Source of the DNA: Ahaetulla prasina
Taxonomy: Eukaryota > Chordata > Lepidosauria > Squamata > Colubridae
Reading direction: 5' to 3'
DNA length: 64,000 nucleotides
Assembly: GCF_028640845.1 (NCBI RefSeq)
Contig: NC_080540.1
Location: 167,467,752 to 167,531,751 of the forward strand
A program made the position numbers and the translations under genes. Each line of letters starts with the position of its first letter. Position 1 is the stretch's first letter. The notes under the pieces were generated by a model. The model was not told the DNA's origin. It searched no databases and saw only the letters and a program-made list of their open reading frames with translations. Of this stretch, positions 34,697 through 47,100 are shown piece by piece.

Positions 34697-35186
34697 TTCT
34701 AGTCCAACTCTCTCCCTCACCCGCTGAAACAGGAAACCCCGCACCATTTCAGAAATGGTCCAATTTCTCTTTAAAAACTTCCAATAATGAAGCACCCACA
34801 ACTTCTGCAGACAAATCGTTCCACTGATTAACTGTTCTCACAGTCAGAAATTTCTCCTTAGTTCTAGGTTGTTTCTCTACTGAGTTAATTTCCATCCATT
34901 GCTTTGCCTTTTGGTGCTTTTAAAAATAAAGTAACCCCCTCTTCTTTTGTTGCAATCCTTTAGTGACACCACAATGAGGGCTGACAAAATCTGACTCCCC
35001 CCCCCCCAGTTCCCTCCCCCCACCCTCTCACTTTTGGTTCCTCCCACTCTTTAACCATAAAACTTCAGGAGAAACATTTGGCCATAACTTTTACAAAAGA
35101 CCAAAGTCCTCTCACCCTTACCCAAGCACAGACTGAGAGATTTCGACTCTAGATTATACAAGCCAGTTCCATCGATCCATTTAACA

Positions 35187-35330
35187 GTAACAAGACTTGG
35201 AAGGGACCTTGGAGGTCATCTAGTCCAACCCCCTGCTCACAAAGGAGATCTAATACTCGGGATTCGAACCGCTGACCTTTCTGATCGACAAGCTCAGCGT
35301 CTTAAGCCACTGAGCCATCTTGCCAGGCAA
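35187..35330 (-). mobile_element. Chimeric SINE: tRNA head with CR1-like 3' tail
   Basis: The minus strand begins with a tRNA-like head (ATGGCTCAGTGGCTTAAG, B box GGTTCGAATCCC) very close to the Sauria SINE head. It then passes directly into a CR1 3' terminus ('agggggttggactagatg', 'ggtcccttccaagtc'). Approximate 7-bp flanks tttaaca and tttgaca bound the whole unit, so head and tail seem to have inserted together. Confidence 0.7.
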
Positions 35331-35337
35331 TTTGACA

Positions 35338-36660
35338 AGGGGGAGGGGCAGTGTCCCTTAAAGTGGCACCACCAAGGGATTAAATCCAGAACCTATGGAT
35401 CACAGCACATTTTCCCCAGCTCCTCTGCATATCCACAGCATGAAAAGACCGCCCCTGCCAGAGGGTGAAAGAATTGTGCCTTTGGAAAGGAAACAGCACT
35501 GGCAATAAATACGGATAGGAACGAGGTGATTTGCAAAACAGATGTTTCTAGAGGAGAAAAAAAGAGAGAGAGAAATAAATCCACATGGCATTAATTATGG
35601 AATCCCCTTCCCCCTCTTCTTCAGTATGTGAATTCTTATGACCCTGCAAAAAGGAAAGAAAAAAGAGCCTTGGGATTGGAATTTATCCCAAGTCTTGAGG
35701 CTTCAGAAAACTGAAATGAGAATTACATGATTCTTAAGAATTATTTTGCCATCTGAGTTATGCAAGAAATGACAAATGCCTTATTGATCAGGAATGGGGG
35801 GCCATCATCAGATTTATTTTTTTTAAGGAAGGTTTGTGGGGGTTGGAGCTCGGTTAGATCTGGAATATCAGTTCAGAGTCCTTCCTAAACCAAACTGCAA
35901 CAATTTTAACAATTACCATCTAATTTCTAGCCATAAGCCTTGCCCAGAACTGAAATATTTTAGATTCCTTAGTTTTCAGGCTCAAAACTCTAACTCCCTG
36001 GGGTGTCCCCCCCCCCACTTTTTTTCCCCTTCTTTTTTGGCCCAATCTTAATAGCTGAAAATGAAAGATGGGGAGTCATTCCAGAAATGTCTTGGGATTT
36101 TGCTATCCAGATGTGCTGAATTAACTCCTATAATTCTTAGGCCCACTTATGTCTCTGGTTCAGGATCATGGGAGTTGAAGTCCAACAAACTTTATCTGGA
36201 AAACATCTGTTTTGAGATGTAAAGGGGAACTCAACTCCTGGTAAATGCATGGGCATTTGTATGTGTAGTTTTTTGGCAATAATAAGAAAGCGGATCTGCC
36301 ATTCACCTTCTTCCTGGGTGTTTTTTTAAACTTTTAACCCGGTGGCTGATGCAAATGGTACAAACCACTCACATACATATTTCCTTCAAACACTATGAAA
36401 AGTAAAAAGAATATAAGAGAATGGTCTGCTTACACTGGAATCTACCAAACAGGTTTTAAATCTATTCTGTAAAAGCTGATTTTGTAAAATGCCCATTGTG
36501 CAGGACAAACAACTTGCCTGACTCTCTGGAATCACTCCTATATTTGAACTTACAAGCCACTCATTGGCTGGAACTCTATCACTGAAGCCCAATATAATAC
36601 TACTTTTTACTGTGCTAAAATCTTTTATCAAACCCACCATTGTATAGTCTTTGGTATAGA
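35338..36660. other. Unassigned intron 1 sequence
   Basis: No exon recognised. At 36060-36215 the 'atgggagttgaagtccaac' type words look like an old hAT-type MITE without clear ends. Confidence 0.35.
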
Positions 36661-36662
36661 GT

Positions 36663-36704
36663 ATTCTATTCTATTCTATTCTATTCTATTCTATTCTATT
36701 CTAT
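36663..36704 (+). repeat. (ATTCT)n microsatellite
   Basis: About eight units; same motif as the LINE-tail arrays at 38003 and 43429 but with no LINE attached. Confidence 0.95.
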
Positions 36705-37464
36705 ATGTATCCATGAAAATGTTACAGTGATAAAGCACATTCCTCTCCAATTTACTTTTGCCTCCATTTCATGCCTTTTCCCTACAGGTTATAAAATGTT
36801 AAATTATAAGCTGTTCTCTTCTACTTTCTAAGTACACATACGAACAGCACTTTCTTAGTTCATAACCACTTAAAATTTAGATTTGGAATTCTCATTTAGT
36901 ATTTTTTTTAAGACTGTATGTAAATACAATGAGTCCTTTAATGCTTTCTTCAAGAATTGACTATACACGAAGAGGTTTGGGAAAAACCTCAAGTGGTGGT
37001 GGTGTTGTTTTAAATTAAAATTTTAAAAAAAAATTTAAAAAAAATTTTTTTTAAAGTATGTTGGTGCTTTCAGGAAAAAGATAGAAACCCAAAATAAGCA
37101 AATAAATAAATAAAGAGAAGAACATAAAACTAATGAATTCTAATTCTCAGTCTATTTGAAAAAATATGCCTTGGGAACTTTCCAATGATGGTTAAGTTTT
37201 TTGAATGAATGAATGAATGAATGAATGAATGAATGAATGAATGAATCAGATTAAAAGACTGCAAAACATACAGAAGAAAAACCCAGACTCCGACAGCAAT
37301 CGAGTACTTCCAGAGACCTCCTATCTCTACCAAGTTCATAATCTTTCTGCCCCTGCTGGAACTCTCAGCACCATTTAATACCATGGCTGTAATGCTGTCA
37401 TCTTTTTGAATGAATCACCTGCAAGGGCTGAGAATTAAGGATACTGTTCCTATCCTTCCCAAGC
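36705..37464. other. Unassigned intron 1 sequence with an (AATG)n run
   Basis: AT-rich, with an A/T-only stretch near 37010-37060 and (GAAT)n at 37203-37247. No gene seen. Confidence 0.4.
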
Positions 37465-37472
37465 AATTAGAG

Positions 37473-37597
37473 TGGGGGTGTCAAACTCACATCGTAAGGT
37501 ATGGGAATTTTTTTCCGCTTCGCTAAACTGGGCGTGGGCGTAGGTATGGCTATCATGTGATGCATCTGGCCCATGAGCCAGGAGTTTGACAGCCCTA
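37473..37597. mobile_element. hAT-like MITE, group B, short
   Basis: Ends tgggggtgtcaaactc and GAGTTTGACAGCCCTA; perfect 8-bp duplication aattagag (37465-37472, 37598-37605). At 125 bp it is the shortest group B copy. Confidence 0.88.
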
Positions 37598-38002
37598 AAT
37601 TAGAGGGAGCCTTTTGTCATTTTCATTGTTAGGTGCCCAAGGGTCTGACCTCTCCCCCTCAGCCTTCAAAGGAACAGCAAATAAAAGAGCCAGAATTGTA
37701 TGAACTTTAAAAACTAGGCTAGGGGATGGTAAAATGTAAAGTTTCAGTGAGGGCAAAAAAATATATAATGGAATATATAAGAGAAAACATGGACAATATA
37801 TGAGCAAGTAAAACCAAAGACAGACAGATGGATATAGAAAATGACTAACTACAAAACACTTTTATTTTTCTGAATGAATTAACTTTTATGGGAGATTTTT
37901 AAAAGATGGTTGAAAAGCAGTAATACAGGGGAAAGTGCTCAAATTACTATGCAAAAACTGGATTGTATTAGTTGTATACTTATGCATATGATGCCATAAA
38001 TA

Positions 38003-38116
38003 GAAAAGAAAAGAAAAGAAAAGAAAAGAAAAGAAAAGAAAAGAAAAGAATAGAATAGAATAGAATAGAATAGAATAGAATAGAATAGAATAGAATAGAA
38101 TAGAATAGAATAGAAT
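38003..38116 (+). repeat. (AAGAA)n then (AATAG)n array at a LINE tail
   Basis: About nine AAGAA-type units change abruptly to about fourteen AATAG units that abut the LINE 3' UTR. In LINE orientation (minus strand) this is the 3' tail. Confidence 0.95.
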
Positions 38117-39350
38117 AAGATTTTTTTATTGGCCAAGTGTGATTGGATACACAAGGAATTTGTCTTGGTGCATATGATCTCAGTGTATATAAAAGGAAGG
38201 ATACGTTCATCAAGAATCATAAGGTACAACCCTTAATGATAGTCATAGGGTACAAATAAGCAGTCAGGAATCAATATCAATTTTAAATTGTAAGAATACA
38301 AGCAACAAAGTTACAGTCATACAGTCATAAGTGGAAGGAGAGGGGTGATGGTTACGATGGGAAGATTAATAGTAGTGCAGACTTAGTAAATAGTTTGCCA
38401 GTGTTGAGGGAAATATTTGTTTAGCAGAGTGATGGCATTTGGGAAAAAACTGTTCTTGTGTCTAGTTGATGTGGTGTGCAGTGCTCTATAGCGTTATTTT
38501 GAGGGTAGGAGTTGAAACAGTTTATATTCAGGATGTGAGGGGTTTGTAAATATTTTCACAATATTTGAATTGTTTTTGAATTGTGCAGTATACAGATCCG
38601 CAATGGAAGGCAGGTTGGTAGCCATTGTTTTTTCTGCAGTTCTAATTATCCTCTGCACTCTGTGTCTGTCTTGTTGGGTTGCAGAACCAAACTAGACAGT
38701 TACAAAGATGCAGATGACAAACTCAATAATTCCTCTGTAGAACTGGATCAGCAGCTCCTTGGGTAGTTTGAGGTTTCTGAGTTGGCGCAGAAAGAACATT
38801 CTTTATCGTCCTTTTTTTATCATGTTTTTGATGTTAACTGTCCATTTTAGATCTTGTGATATGATAGAACCTAGAAATTTGAAGGTCTCTACTGTTGATA
38901 TTGTGTTGTGTAGTATTGTAAGAGGTGGAAGTATGGAAGGGTTTCTCCTAAAGTCTACCACCATTTCTACGGCTTTGAGTGTGTTCAGCTCCAGACTGTT
39001 CCGGTCGCACCACGAGGCTAGTCGTTCAACCTCCCATCTGTATGCGGATTCATCATTGTCTGGAATGAGACTGATCACTGTTGTGTCATCTGCGAACTTC
39101 AGTAGTTTAACAGATGGATCGTTAGAGATGCAGTCATTGGTATACAGAGACAAGAAAAGTGGGGAGAACACACGGCCTTGTGGGGCCCCTGTGTTAATTG
39201 TACAGGTATTTGATGTGATTTTGCTTAGCTTCACCTGCTGCTTCCTGTTTGTTAGGAAGCTTATGATAACACTTACAAGTGTGTTCAGGTACCTGTAGCT
39301 GGTTTAGCTTAGTTAGAAGAGTGTCTGGAATGATGGTATTGAATGCTGAA
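38117..39350 (-). mobile_element. L2-like LINE, 3' part with reverse transcriptase
   Basis: Read on the minus strand, the coding part at 38803-39234 has KLSKITSNTCTINTGAPQG, SPLFLSLYTNDCIS, KLLKFADDTTVISLI and FLGSIISQDLKWT. That is the palm domain with the catalytic FADD box and the downstream thumb region. The distal part (38400-38800) encodes a decayed 'IRTA...' C-terminus, then the 3' UTR and pentanucleotide tail. It is 5'-truncated near the GAPQG block, so inactive. L2 or Rex1 clade is likely; CR1 proper is excluded by the different tail. Confidence 0.88.
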
Positions 39351-39461
39351 GTGACAAAAGGCAATTTAATAAGCTCTTAAGTGTGAGATGAGAGCCAGAT
39401 TTTTTTTTTAAAAAAACCTAATTTTTAATGCTTTAAACATCTTTTTTTTTCTTTCTTTTTT

Positions 39462-39720
39462 TTATTTGAATTTATATCCCGCCCTTCTCCGAAGACTCAG
39501 GGCGGCTTACATTGTGTTAAGCAATAGTCTTCATCCATTTGTATATTATATACAAAGTCAACTTTTATTGCCCCCAACAATCTGAGTCCTCATTTTACCT
39601 ACCTTATAAAGGATGGAAGGCTGAGTCAACCTTGGGCCTGGTGGGACTTGAACTTGCAGCAATTGCAAGCAGCTGTGTTACTAACAAACAGACTTAGTCT
39701 GCTGAGCCACCAGAGGCCTT
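39462..39720 (-). mobile_element. tRNA-derived SINE (family 2)
   Basis: It is colinear with 30222-30470: a tRNA head with 'ggtggctcagcagac', then 'aagtcccaccaggccc', and a tail 'gccgccctgagtc' plus 'gaagggcgggatataaat' on the minus strand. Confidence 0.85.
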
Positions 39721-40884
39721 TTGGATATTTAATTATCTTTAAGTAACTTTCTAACCTATTATTTTCCAATGTCAATCCTCTCTACTGTTCTCTCCTTTAG
39801 CACCCTTGAATGCACATCATTTCTTTATTTTACTAGCAGAAAAGAACTGCAAGCATTTTTCGTTATTTCCTCTTTCTTCTACCCCAAGTCATAAGGCAAT
39901 TATGAAGAAATTAGGGAGGAGGGATATCAAGACTTCCTTTTAACCTTGAGTGAATGAACTTTATGATTCATTCATAGTTCATATGACCCCACAAAGAACT
40001 CATCTTCCCAACTTAAGAGAGGTACAACTTTATCATTTAACTATAGTTACATTCTTCCAAAGATTAACACTTTTCCCAATAATTCCATATCTGCTTGATT
40101 ACGTCAGAACCGTGGAATTGCACTTTCATGGGATATCTAATGTTACTGATCAAAACTTAGTTCTTCCACAAAAAAAGGATGAGCTTCATTTGAGATTAAT
40201 AACTGTAGCGCCATCATTCAGACCAAACAACCCAGATAGAAGTGTTTATAATCCAACTGATGAATGCAACTTTTAAAATCCAAGGCATAAGTAGCTTCTG
40301 AGGACACAATCCACTGTTTAATGTCAAAAATGAACTATACAGTCTAGACTCTAGAGTTTAGACAATACCAGAATGATCCACCCTTCAGTCTGAAATTATC
40401 TGGCCAAGAAGAAATCCACTATGGAACTGTGTCAAAAGTTTAGCACAGCTTTCAATCCATGTTTTTGGTTCTTGCTTGATTATGAATGCAGGACGTTATG
40501 TGGCTTTTTTTTTCTGGTCACTTCCGCCTCAATAAAAAACATGTGGTATGTAACAACATATCTTCCCCGAGCTCAGAATTATGGCTTGTGCCTTAAAATA
40601 CGCAATTCAAAAATGGGCACAAAAGACATCTACTGAAAGTAAAGTAATAAAGAATCATGCTATTTATTACAGTAATGACGGAAGAGGGAGGCTGATGAAT
40701 GTGTAACCCTGTTGATCTTAATCACTTGCTGAGGCATCACTGGTTGACCGCAAAGCAGCCAATTTTCAACCATATTCAGCAATCATAAGGGTCATTTTCG
40801 AAGAGAGGCACTTCAGGGAATTTCCCAAGTGGAGATTCCTGCAGAATAAGGGATTAATTTAAATCAGTAGAAGGGGCAGAGTAC
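39721..40884. other. Unassigned intron 1 sequence
   Basis: Contains an open frame of 108 codons at 39950-40276 with no splice sites or similarity that I recognise; treated as incidental. Confidence 0.35.
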
Positions 40885-41275
40885 AGCTAAATTAGACATG
40901 TGAAGAATGGTTGCAGGAATTAGTTATGTCTAGCTTAATGAAAAGAACGACTAAGAGTGACATGATAGCAGTGTTCTAGCATCTAAAAGGGATGCCACAC
41001 AAAGAAGAGGGGGACAACCTATTCTCCAAAATGCCTGAAAGCAGAACAAGAAGCAATGGGTGAAAACTGATCAAGGAGAAAACCAACCTAGAACTAAGGA
41101 GAAATTTCCTGACCATTAGAAAAATTAACCAGTGAACAACTTGCCTCCAGAAGTTGTGGAGTTTTTTTTTAAAGAAGAGATTGGACAACCATTAGTCTGA
41201 AATAGTATAGGGTTTCCCGCTTGAGCAGGAGGTTGGACTAGAAGACCTCCAAGGTCCCTTCCAACTCTGTTATAA
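40885..41275 (+). mobile_element. CR1 LINE, 3' end
   Basis: Decayed CR1 C-terminal coding sequence ('aactaaggagaaatttcctgac', 'tgcctccagaagttgtgg') followed by the canonical 'gaggttggactagaagacc' and 'tcccttccaactctg' terminus. Frameshifted relative to 16059-16578. Confidence 0.88.
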
Positions 41276-41700
41276 GCAAGAGTTTAGTTGCTATCAGGGT
41301 GAGGGAACAGGAAGGTCCTTGAAAGAAAACCCAAAACTATTTAAAGATATTGGTTTTGTTCAAAATGACAGAAGTATGGGATCTAACCCAATCCCATGTT
41401 TTGAAGATTGCAACCCCATATCCAATCCCAAATCAAACAAAGCATAGATTAATTATTTTTTTCGATCCCAGCATGCTGACTTGACATTCTGGGAGTTGAA
41501 ATCTCAGACGCATCTGGAAAAGACCAGGTTGCCCAAGAATAACACTGTTTTGAAAATATTTATTTCAAAAGAAAGAACAACTCAAAATGGTGACACCACT
41601 TCAGGATACAAAGAGCCTCTTCCAGGAGGAGGGGGAAAGAAAAAAAGTTGGGGTCATTTAGCTAGATTTTTGTCTGCAGATTTAGTTTTGTTTCCTTTTA

Positions 41701-42376
41701 CAGTTAGTCCTTGACTTATGATTACAACTAGGATCAGAATTTCTGTTGCTAAGCAAGACGATTAAGTGAGCCACACTCAATTTTACAACTTTTTTTTGTG
41801 CCACAGGTGCTAAGCAACACACTGCAGTTGTTAAAAGAATATTGTGGTTATTATCCAGTTTCAACTCCATTGACTTTGCTTGTGGAAGTCAGTTGGGAAA
41901 GTTGCACGTGGCAACCACATGACCCTGGGATAATGGAACCATCATATAAACACATGCCAATTGTCAAGCAACAGCATTTTACTATTTAGAATAGATGGCA
42001 TTTATTTTATTCTATTCTATCTTAATTATGTGGGGATGCTGCAACAGTCATTAAGTATGAGGATCTGTTGTAAGTCACTTTTTTCAGTGCCATTGTAACT
42101 TCAAACAGTTGCTAAACAAACAGCAATAGCACTTAGACTTACATATGCTTTACAGCCCTCTCTAAACCGTTTACAGACTCAGCCTATTGCGCCCAACAAT
42201 CTGGGTCCTCATTTTACCCACCTTGGAAGGATGGAAGGCTGAGTCAACCCTGAGCCTGGTGAGATTCGATCTGCCAAATTGCAGCCAGCCAGCAGGCAGC
42301 AGAAGTAGCCTGCAGTACTGCACTCTAACCACCGCGTCACCGTGGCTCAGTATGGTTGTAAGCTCAGGACTACCTG
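41701..42376. mobile_element. TA-flanked palindromic element carrying a SINE
   Basis: Left end CAGTTAGTCCTTGACTTATG and right end GCTCAGGACTACCTG, both with TA. The family sequence breaks at about 42121 and resumes at 42348. A short expansion of (TTATTC)-like sequence interrupts near 42000. Confidence 0.75.
42121..42347 (-). mobile_element. tRNA-derived SINE (family 1), nested
   Basis: The minus strand starts with a tRNA head 'cacggtgacgcggtggttagagtg' type (A box), has the B box GATCGAATCTCACC, and ends 'aagtctaagtgctattgctg'. It is inside the TIR element 41701-42376. Confidence 0.85.
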
Positions 42377-42378
42377 TA

Positions 42379-42912
42379 TATTTACACCTACCTCTTGAAA
42401 CACATACACACAACAAGTTTCCTTGAAAACTAAAATATTAGGGCAAAGCATCAGTATGAACACACACACAAAAAAATCCGACAGGAAAAGAAACCACTTT
42501 TCAAAATGCGAGCTCTTAACCATATCAGTATGTTTTTGCGATTTTTTTAAAGTGTTTATGCTTTCAGGAAGAGAATGTTTAAAACTAGTATTAGTCCAAT
42601 CTGGTATCTGGTTTCATGAAGGATAAGTCTGTTGGCTCCTCTGTTTAGATTCCACTGCAAAAGCCACAGGTATTTGCTGTCTGTAATTTATTTCAGTTTG
42701 GGGAAGGAGGGGTAGCAGCGGGTCACTTACAACATAAATGTTTACTTTAAAAATGCATACCTTTTCCATTCCTACCCTCCCACATACAATGTGTCCACAT
42801 CCACCAGCAAGCTTTCCAGTAATTTTAAGTGCTTCTAGCCTACTGTGAGCTCCTCTGCATATAAAGCACCACAAATGTCAGCAATAAGAAATCTCCTTGT
42901 TTTCAGAGGCAA

Positions 42913-42913
<1 letters not shown>
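42379..42913. other. Unassigned intron 1 sequence
   Basis: No exon or repeat assigned. Confidence 0.35.

Positions 42914-42997
<84 letters not shown>
42914..42997 (+). repeat. (TA)n microsatellite
   Basis: About 41 uninterrupted TA units, the longest pure dinucleotide run in the window. Confidence 0.97.
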
Positions 42998-42999
<2 letters not shown>

Positions 43000-43428
43000 A
43001 GAACAGAGTCACGGGTTCACGAAAAATATTGCCTTTTAATTGTTTTCAACTGAACAATGGGTGAAGAAGAAACGTTTATTTAAACTTGTGTAGGGAATCT
43101 ATAGAACTGCACATTTTACTGGAGCCTTACTCCCATTAGCTGCAGCCAGTTTGGCAGAGAGATATGAGGAAGGAGAAACTGGAACTTATTCATGCCTTAG
43201 GAATTTATAAAAAAAATTAAAACAGATGCATTTTCAAAAAAAGGATATTATCTGTACATGGATAGATAATTGCTGAAATCATACAAGAAACGCTCACTAT
43301 AGCATTAGATTCCAAGCACAGTACGTCGAGTTGTTTTTATCATATGAAAGCATAAATGTTTTCAGCTAAATGCAAAAACCTCCACTACTGTATATCATTT
43401 ACAAATGTTAAGAAAAACACTCCTAAAA

Positions 43429-43507
43429 ATAATAGAATAGAATAGAATAGAATAGAATAGAATAGAATAGAATAGAATAGAATAGAATAGAATAGAATAG
43501 AATAGAA
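43429..43507 (+). repeat. (AATAG)n array at a LINE tail
   Basis: About fifteen units directly abutting the 3' UTR of the LINE at 43508. Confidence 0.95.
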
Positions 43508-44200
43508 TTTTTATTGGCCAAGTGTGATTGGACACACAAGGAATTTATCTTGGTGCATATGCTCTCAGTGTACATAAAAGAAAAGATTCCTTCATCAAGG
43601 TACAACATTTACAACACAAATGATGGTCAATATATCAATATAAATCATAAGGATTACCAGCGACAAGGTTACAGTCATACATAAGTGGAAAGAGATTGGT
43701 GATGGGAACTATGAGAAGATTAATAGTAGTGCAGATTTAGTAAATAGTTTGACAGTGTTGATGGAAATATTTGTTTAGCAGAGTGATGGCCTTCGAGAAA
43801 AAACTGTTCTTGTGTCTACTTGTTCTGGTGTGCAGTGCTCTATAGCGTCATTTTGAGGGTAGGAGTTGAAACAGTTTATGTCCTGGATGTGAGGGATCTG
43901 TAAATATTTTCACGGCCCTCTTCTTGATTCGTGCAGTATACAGGTCCTCAATGGAAGGCAGGTTGGTAGCAATTATTTTTTTTGCAGTTCTAATTATCCT
44001 CTGAAGTCTGTGTCTTTCTTGTTGGGTTGCAGAACCCAACCAGACAGTTATAGAGGTGCAGATGACAGACTCAATAATTCCTCTGTAGAACTGAATCAGC
44101 AGCTCTTTGGCAGTTTGAGCTTTCTGAGTTGGCGCAGAAAGAACATTCTTTGTTGTCTTTTTCTGATGATGTTTTTGATGTTAGCTGTCCATTTTAGATA
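43508..44200 (-). mobile_element. L2-like LINE, 3' end
   Basis: The minus frame gives GSATQQERHRLQRIIRTAKK, IIATNLPSIEDLYTARIKK and DPSHPGHKLFQLLPSK, the C-terminal region of the same LINE as 38117-39350, then its 3' UTR and pentanucleotide tail. Truncated at about 44200, earlier than its sister. Confidence 0.9.
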
Positions 44201-44288
44201 TATAGATATATATTCGATTTCTAGCTTTCCATTTATTTATTTTTATAATTGAACCAATTTGCACTACCTATTCATATAAAGTCTTGGT

Positions 44289-44341
44289 AATGAATGAATG
44301 AATGAATGAATGAATGAATGAATGAATGAATGAATGAATGA
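44289..44341 (+). repeat. (AATG)n microsatellite
   Basis: About thirteen tetranucleotide units. The same motif occurs at 37203-37247. Confidence 0.95.
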
Positions 44342-45374
44342 ATTTTTATAAATAGAAACCATACAAGCATTTGTTATTTACCTGGCTTCTTAATATATAA
44401 TACATATGGAAGCCATGACTTTTAACACTTATTTTCAAAACATTTATATAACAGTAGAAATAAACATGAGCATGAATAAATCCAAACTTCTAAAAAATTG
44501 TGTCAAGCAAAGGCCTAAACTGGACCATTTCCTATTACACAAAAATTTTGAAAAAGCAATCCTTAGGCTTTCTGAAAATATAAAATGCTTTTCCACATTT
44601 ACCTTCCCAGCAATGAGTATGATAATATTACAAAACCTATCACACAACCTTGAATTTGGAGGTTTAATAATTTTCAAGACAAAGGTCTTGGTATAGAGTA
44701 GAAGCTAGAGGATAATTCGCACTTGTCTTAAAGGTTATATACATAGCCAACTTGTATCTTAAAGGAGCTAAAATGAGTACCTGGTATGATCTTTGTATCC
44801 TCATGTGAGCAACACAAAGAGATGTTTGAATAAATTGCAACTGTTTTATAGTCATTATTGTTATCTAATTAACAAATTGAAAGTTTGCTCTTTCAAGTAA
44901 GCAGGTGAATTACCTGAATTCATTAAAGGACAATTATCTAGGACTCAAACAAATAATGCCAATCTGATGAGATCCATGAATGAGCTCACCAAGAATCCCA
45001 CGGAAGGAAAGAAAAGAAAAATATTTTGGATATAATTATTCAACAATGAAAACCATGTGGCCACAGTAAGTACTGCAAAATTATGAATAATCCAAAAGCA
45101 CAAAAATATTATTTTTAAAATGGGGAGCTTTATCAAGTATTTAAATCATTTGCATATTTGTCCATACATTAATAAAGATACGGGCAGTTTCTCTTGTGTG
45201 TACATACACATGAAGGCATAGATACATCCTTACAGAACCTTTTATCATAAGAGAGTTTAAAAGCTTATAAAAAGGGCTCAATAGTGAACCTCCATCGAAA
45301 TGGTTTCTTTAATAAAATAAATGTTGATTCCATTTTCAATACAATCCTGAATGCTAAACATGGAATCATAATCA
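44342..45374. other. Unassigned intron 1 sequence
   Basis: Very AT-rich; the overlapping open frames on both strands near 44406-44696 are not recognised. Confidence 0.35.
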
Positions 45375-47100
45375 CAGAATCACAAAACTGGAAAAAGGTT
45401 CAGTGCTTATTTAGTCCAATTCTCTGCTAACAACAGATCTCTTAAAGCACCTTGGAGGAGACAGCTATCCAATACGAAGACTTCCAATGAAAACATATCA
45501 CTTTATCAGGCAGCTGGTGGACAGTTTTTACCATCAGGAAATTCCTCACAAATCTAGCCTGAATCTACTTCCCTGTATTTTAATCCACTAGATTTAATTC
45601 TGCCTTCCTAGATGAGAACCAGTCTACTTCCTCTTTCATAGGATTACTTTTCAAATATCTGTTGATACCTTCACTCAGCCTTCTCTTCTGAAAGCTAAAT
45701 ATACTTTTCCTGTCATTTCTCCTACTAACTAAATACACCAAGTTCTTTTTTAATTGTTCCATATATTACTTTGTTTCCAGTCCCTTAATCATCTTACTAG
45801 CCTCCTTTAAATTTGCTCCAATTGTCAATGTATTTTTTTTAGATTGCTTACCTAGAACTGGGCAAATTCCAAGTAGGGCCTTATCAAAGTAACAGTACTG
45901 TTGGGATATATGTTTCTTAATATCTCCAAAACCGAATTTAATTGTTCAATATTGCATTACAACATTAGCTCATACTCCAATTGTTAGCTGCTAGATCAGC
46001 TAGATCCTTTTCACATATTGTACTGCCATGCTAGTTCTTCCCCATCCTATATTTGTATTCTTTCTTTCTTTTTTCCCCCCTCCCCAAAAGCAGGAGTTTA
46101 TATTTCACCCTGGTAAATTTCTTCTTGTTTGTTTCAGGCCACTGGCCAAGCCTGTCTGGATCTTTTTTTTATCTTCTCTTCTCTTCTGAAGTGTTCATCA
46201 CTCCTCTTAATTAGTGTCATCTGAAAATTTGATAATCCTTCCAACATACGTCTTAATAAAATGTTGAACAGCATAGGGTCCAGGACAGAATCTAGTGGCA
46301 CTTTACCCAATACTATTCTCCAAGTTGACATCTAGTCATTAATGGAGCACTGTCTGGGTGTGGTCATTAATCCAAGTATGACTCTAACAGTTGCATCATC
46401 CCGTCACATTTTATTTATGAGGATATGAGAGGCTTTATTCAATGCTTTGCTGAAGTCAAGATACACTGTGGCTGTAGCATTTTCCCAATCTATTAAGATA
46501 GTAATTCTGTCAAAAACAGAGGTAAAATTGATTCAGAATTATGTGTTCCCTTGTTGCTTGTTCTCATTGGTAAGATGCTGAAAGTGAAAGACTTAAATCT
46601 CTTCACTTTAGTGTTATGCATTTGTTTGTTATAAATCTATAATCCCTATCCTAGTATTCACAGATATACTGTTTAATAATCTGATTCAAAATCTTGCCTG
46701 GTACAAACTGATTAAACTTTCCAGGTCTCTTCTTTCCCTTTTTAAAAGATGGGAACATTTGCTCACCTCCAGCATTAAGTTTTCTAAGATTACAGATAGT
46801 ATTTCTATTATAATTTCTATTAATTCATTCAGTATCCTGATCAATCATCTGAAGTGTTGCACTAATTCTGATAAAATGTTTACCACTGATCACTTGCAGA
46901 TGGTTTTATCTATTTACAAAACTTTTTCCAAAACATGGCTGGCTAAGAATCCAAGTTTCTCCATCTGCAGTAAGGAATTCAGTACCCTCTATATAAATGA
47001 AGGCCGCTGCTTGTCATCTAAGCCTTTGAGATGCAGGATCATAACCCAGGAAATGAACATGATAACAATAACTTCACTAACTGAGCAAAATATTTTCCTA
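45375..47100 (-). mobile_element. Old CR1-group LINE, long decayed copy
   Basis: Minus-strand scraps follow the CR1 ORF2 order. Near 46750 is an 'NVPIFKK'-type segment and near 46450 a 'YLDFSKAF'-type segment; at 46250-46330 are LDSVLDPMLFNIL remnants of the GxVLGPxLFNI motif; then comes the FAD region and, near 45370, the 'ttccagttttgtgattctgtgat' terminus. Many frameshifts; inactive. It is much more diverged than the CR1 copies at 16059 and 40885. Confidence 0.7.

Larger units (their letters stand above)
33905..34990 (-). mobile_element. CR1 LINE 3' end split by a hAT element
   Basis: The minus-strand CR1 3' end ('ggactagaagacctctaagg') lies at 33905-33932 and continues at 34697-34990 with the decayed CR1 C-terminal coding region. 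The hAT element 33933-34696 sits between them, with the split word ttctagtc duplicated on both sides. Confidence 0.85.

Noticed and set aside
37939..38229. FYSILFYSILFYS repeat proteins (also at 43423-43608)
   Set aside because: They are translations of the (AATAG)n and (AAGAA)n arrays.
39950..40276. 108-codon ORF
   Set aside because: No family resemblance, no splice-site context, and composition like the AT-rich surroundings.
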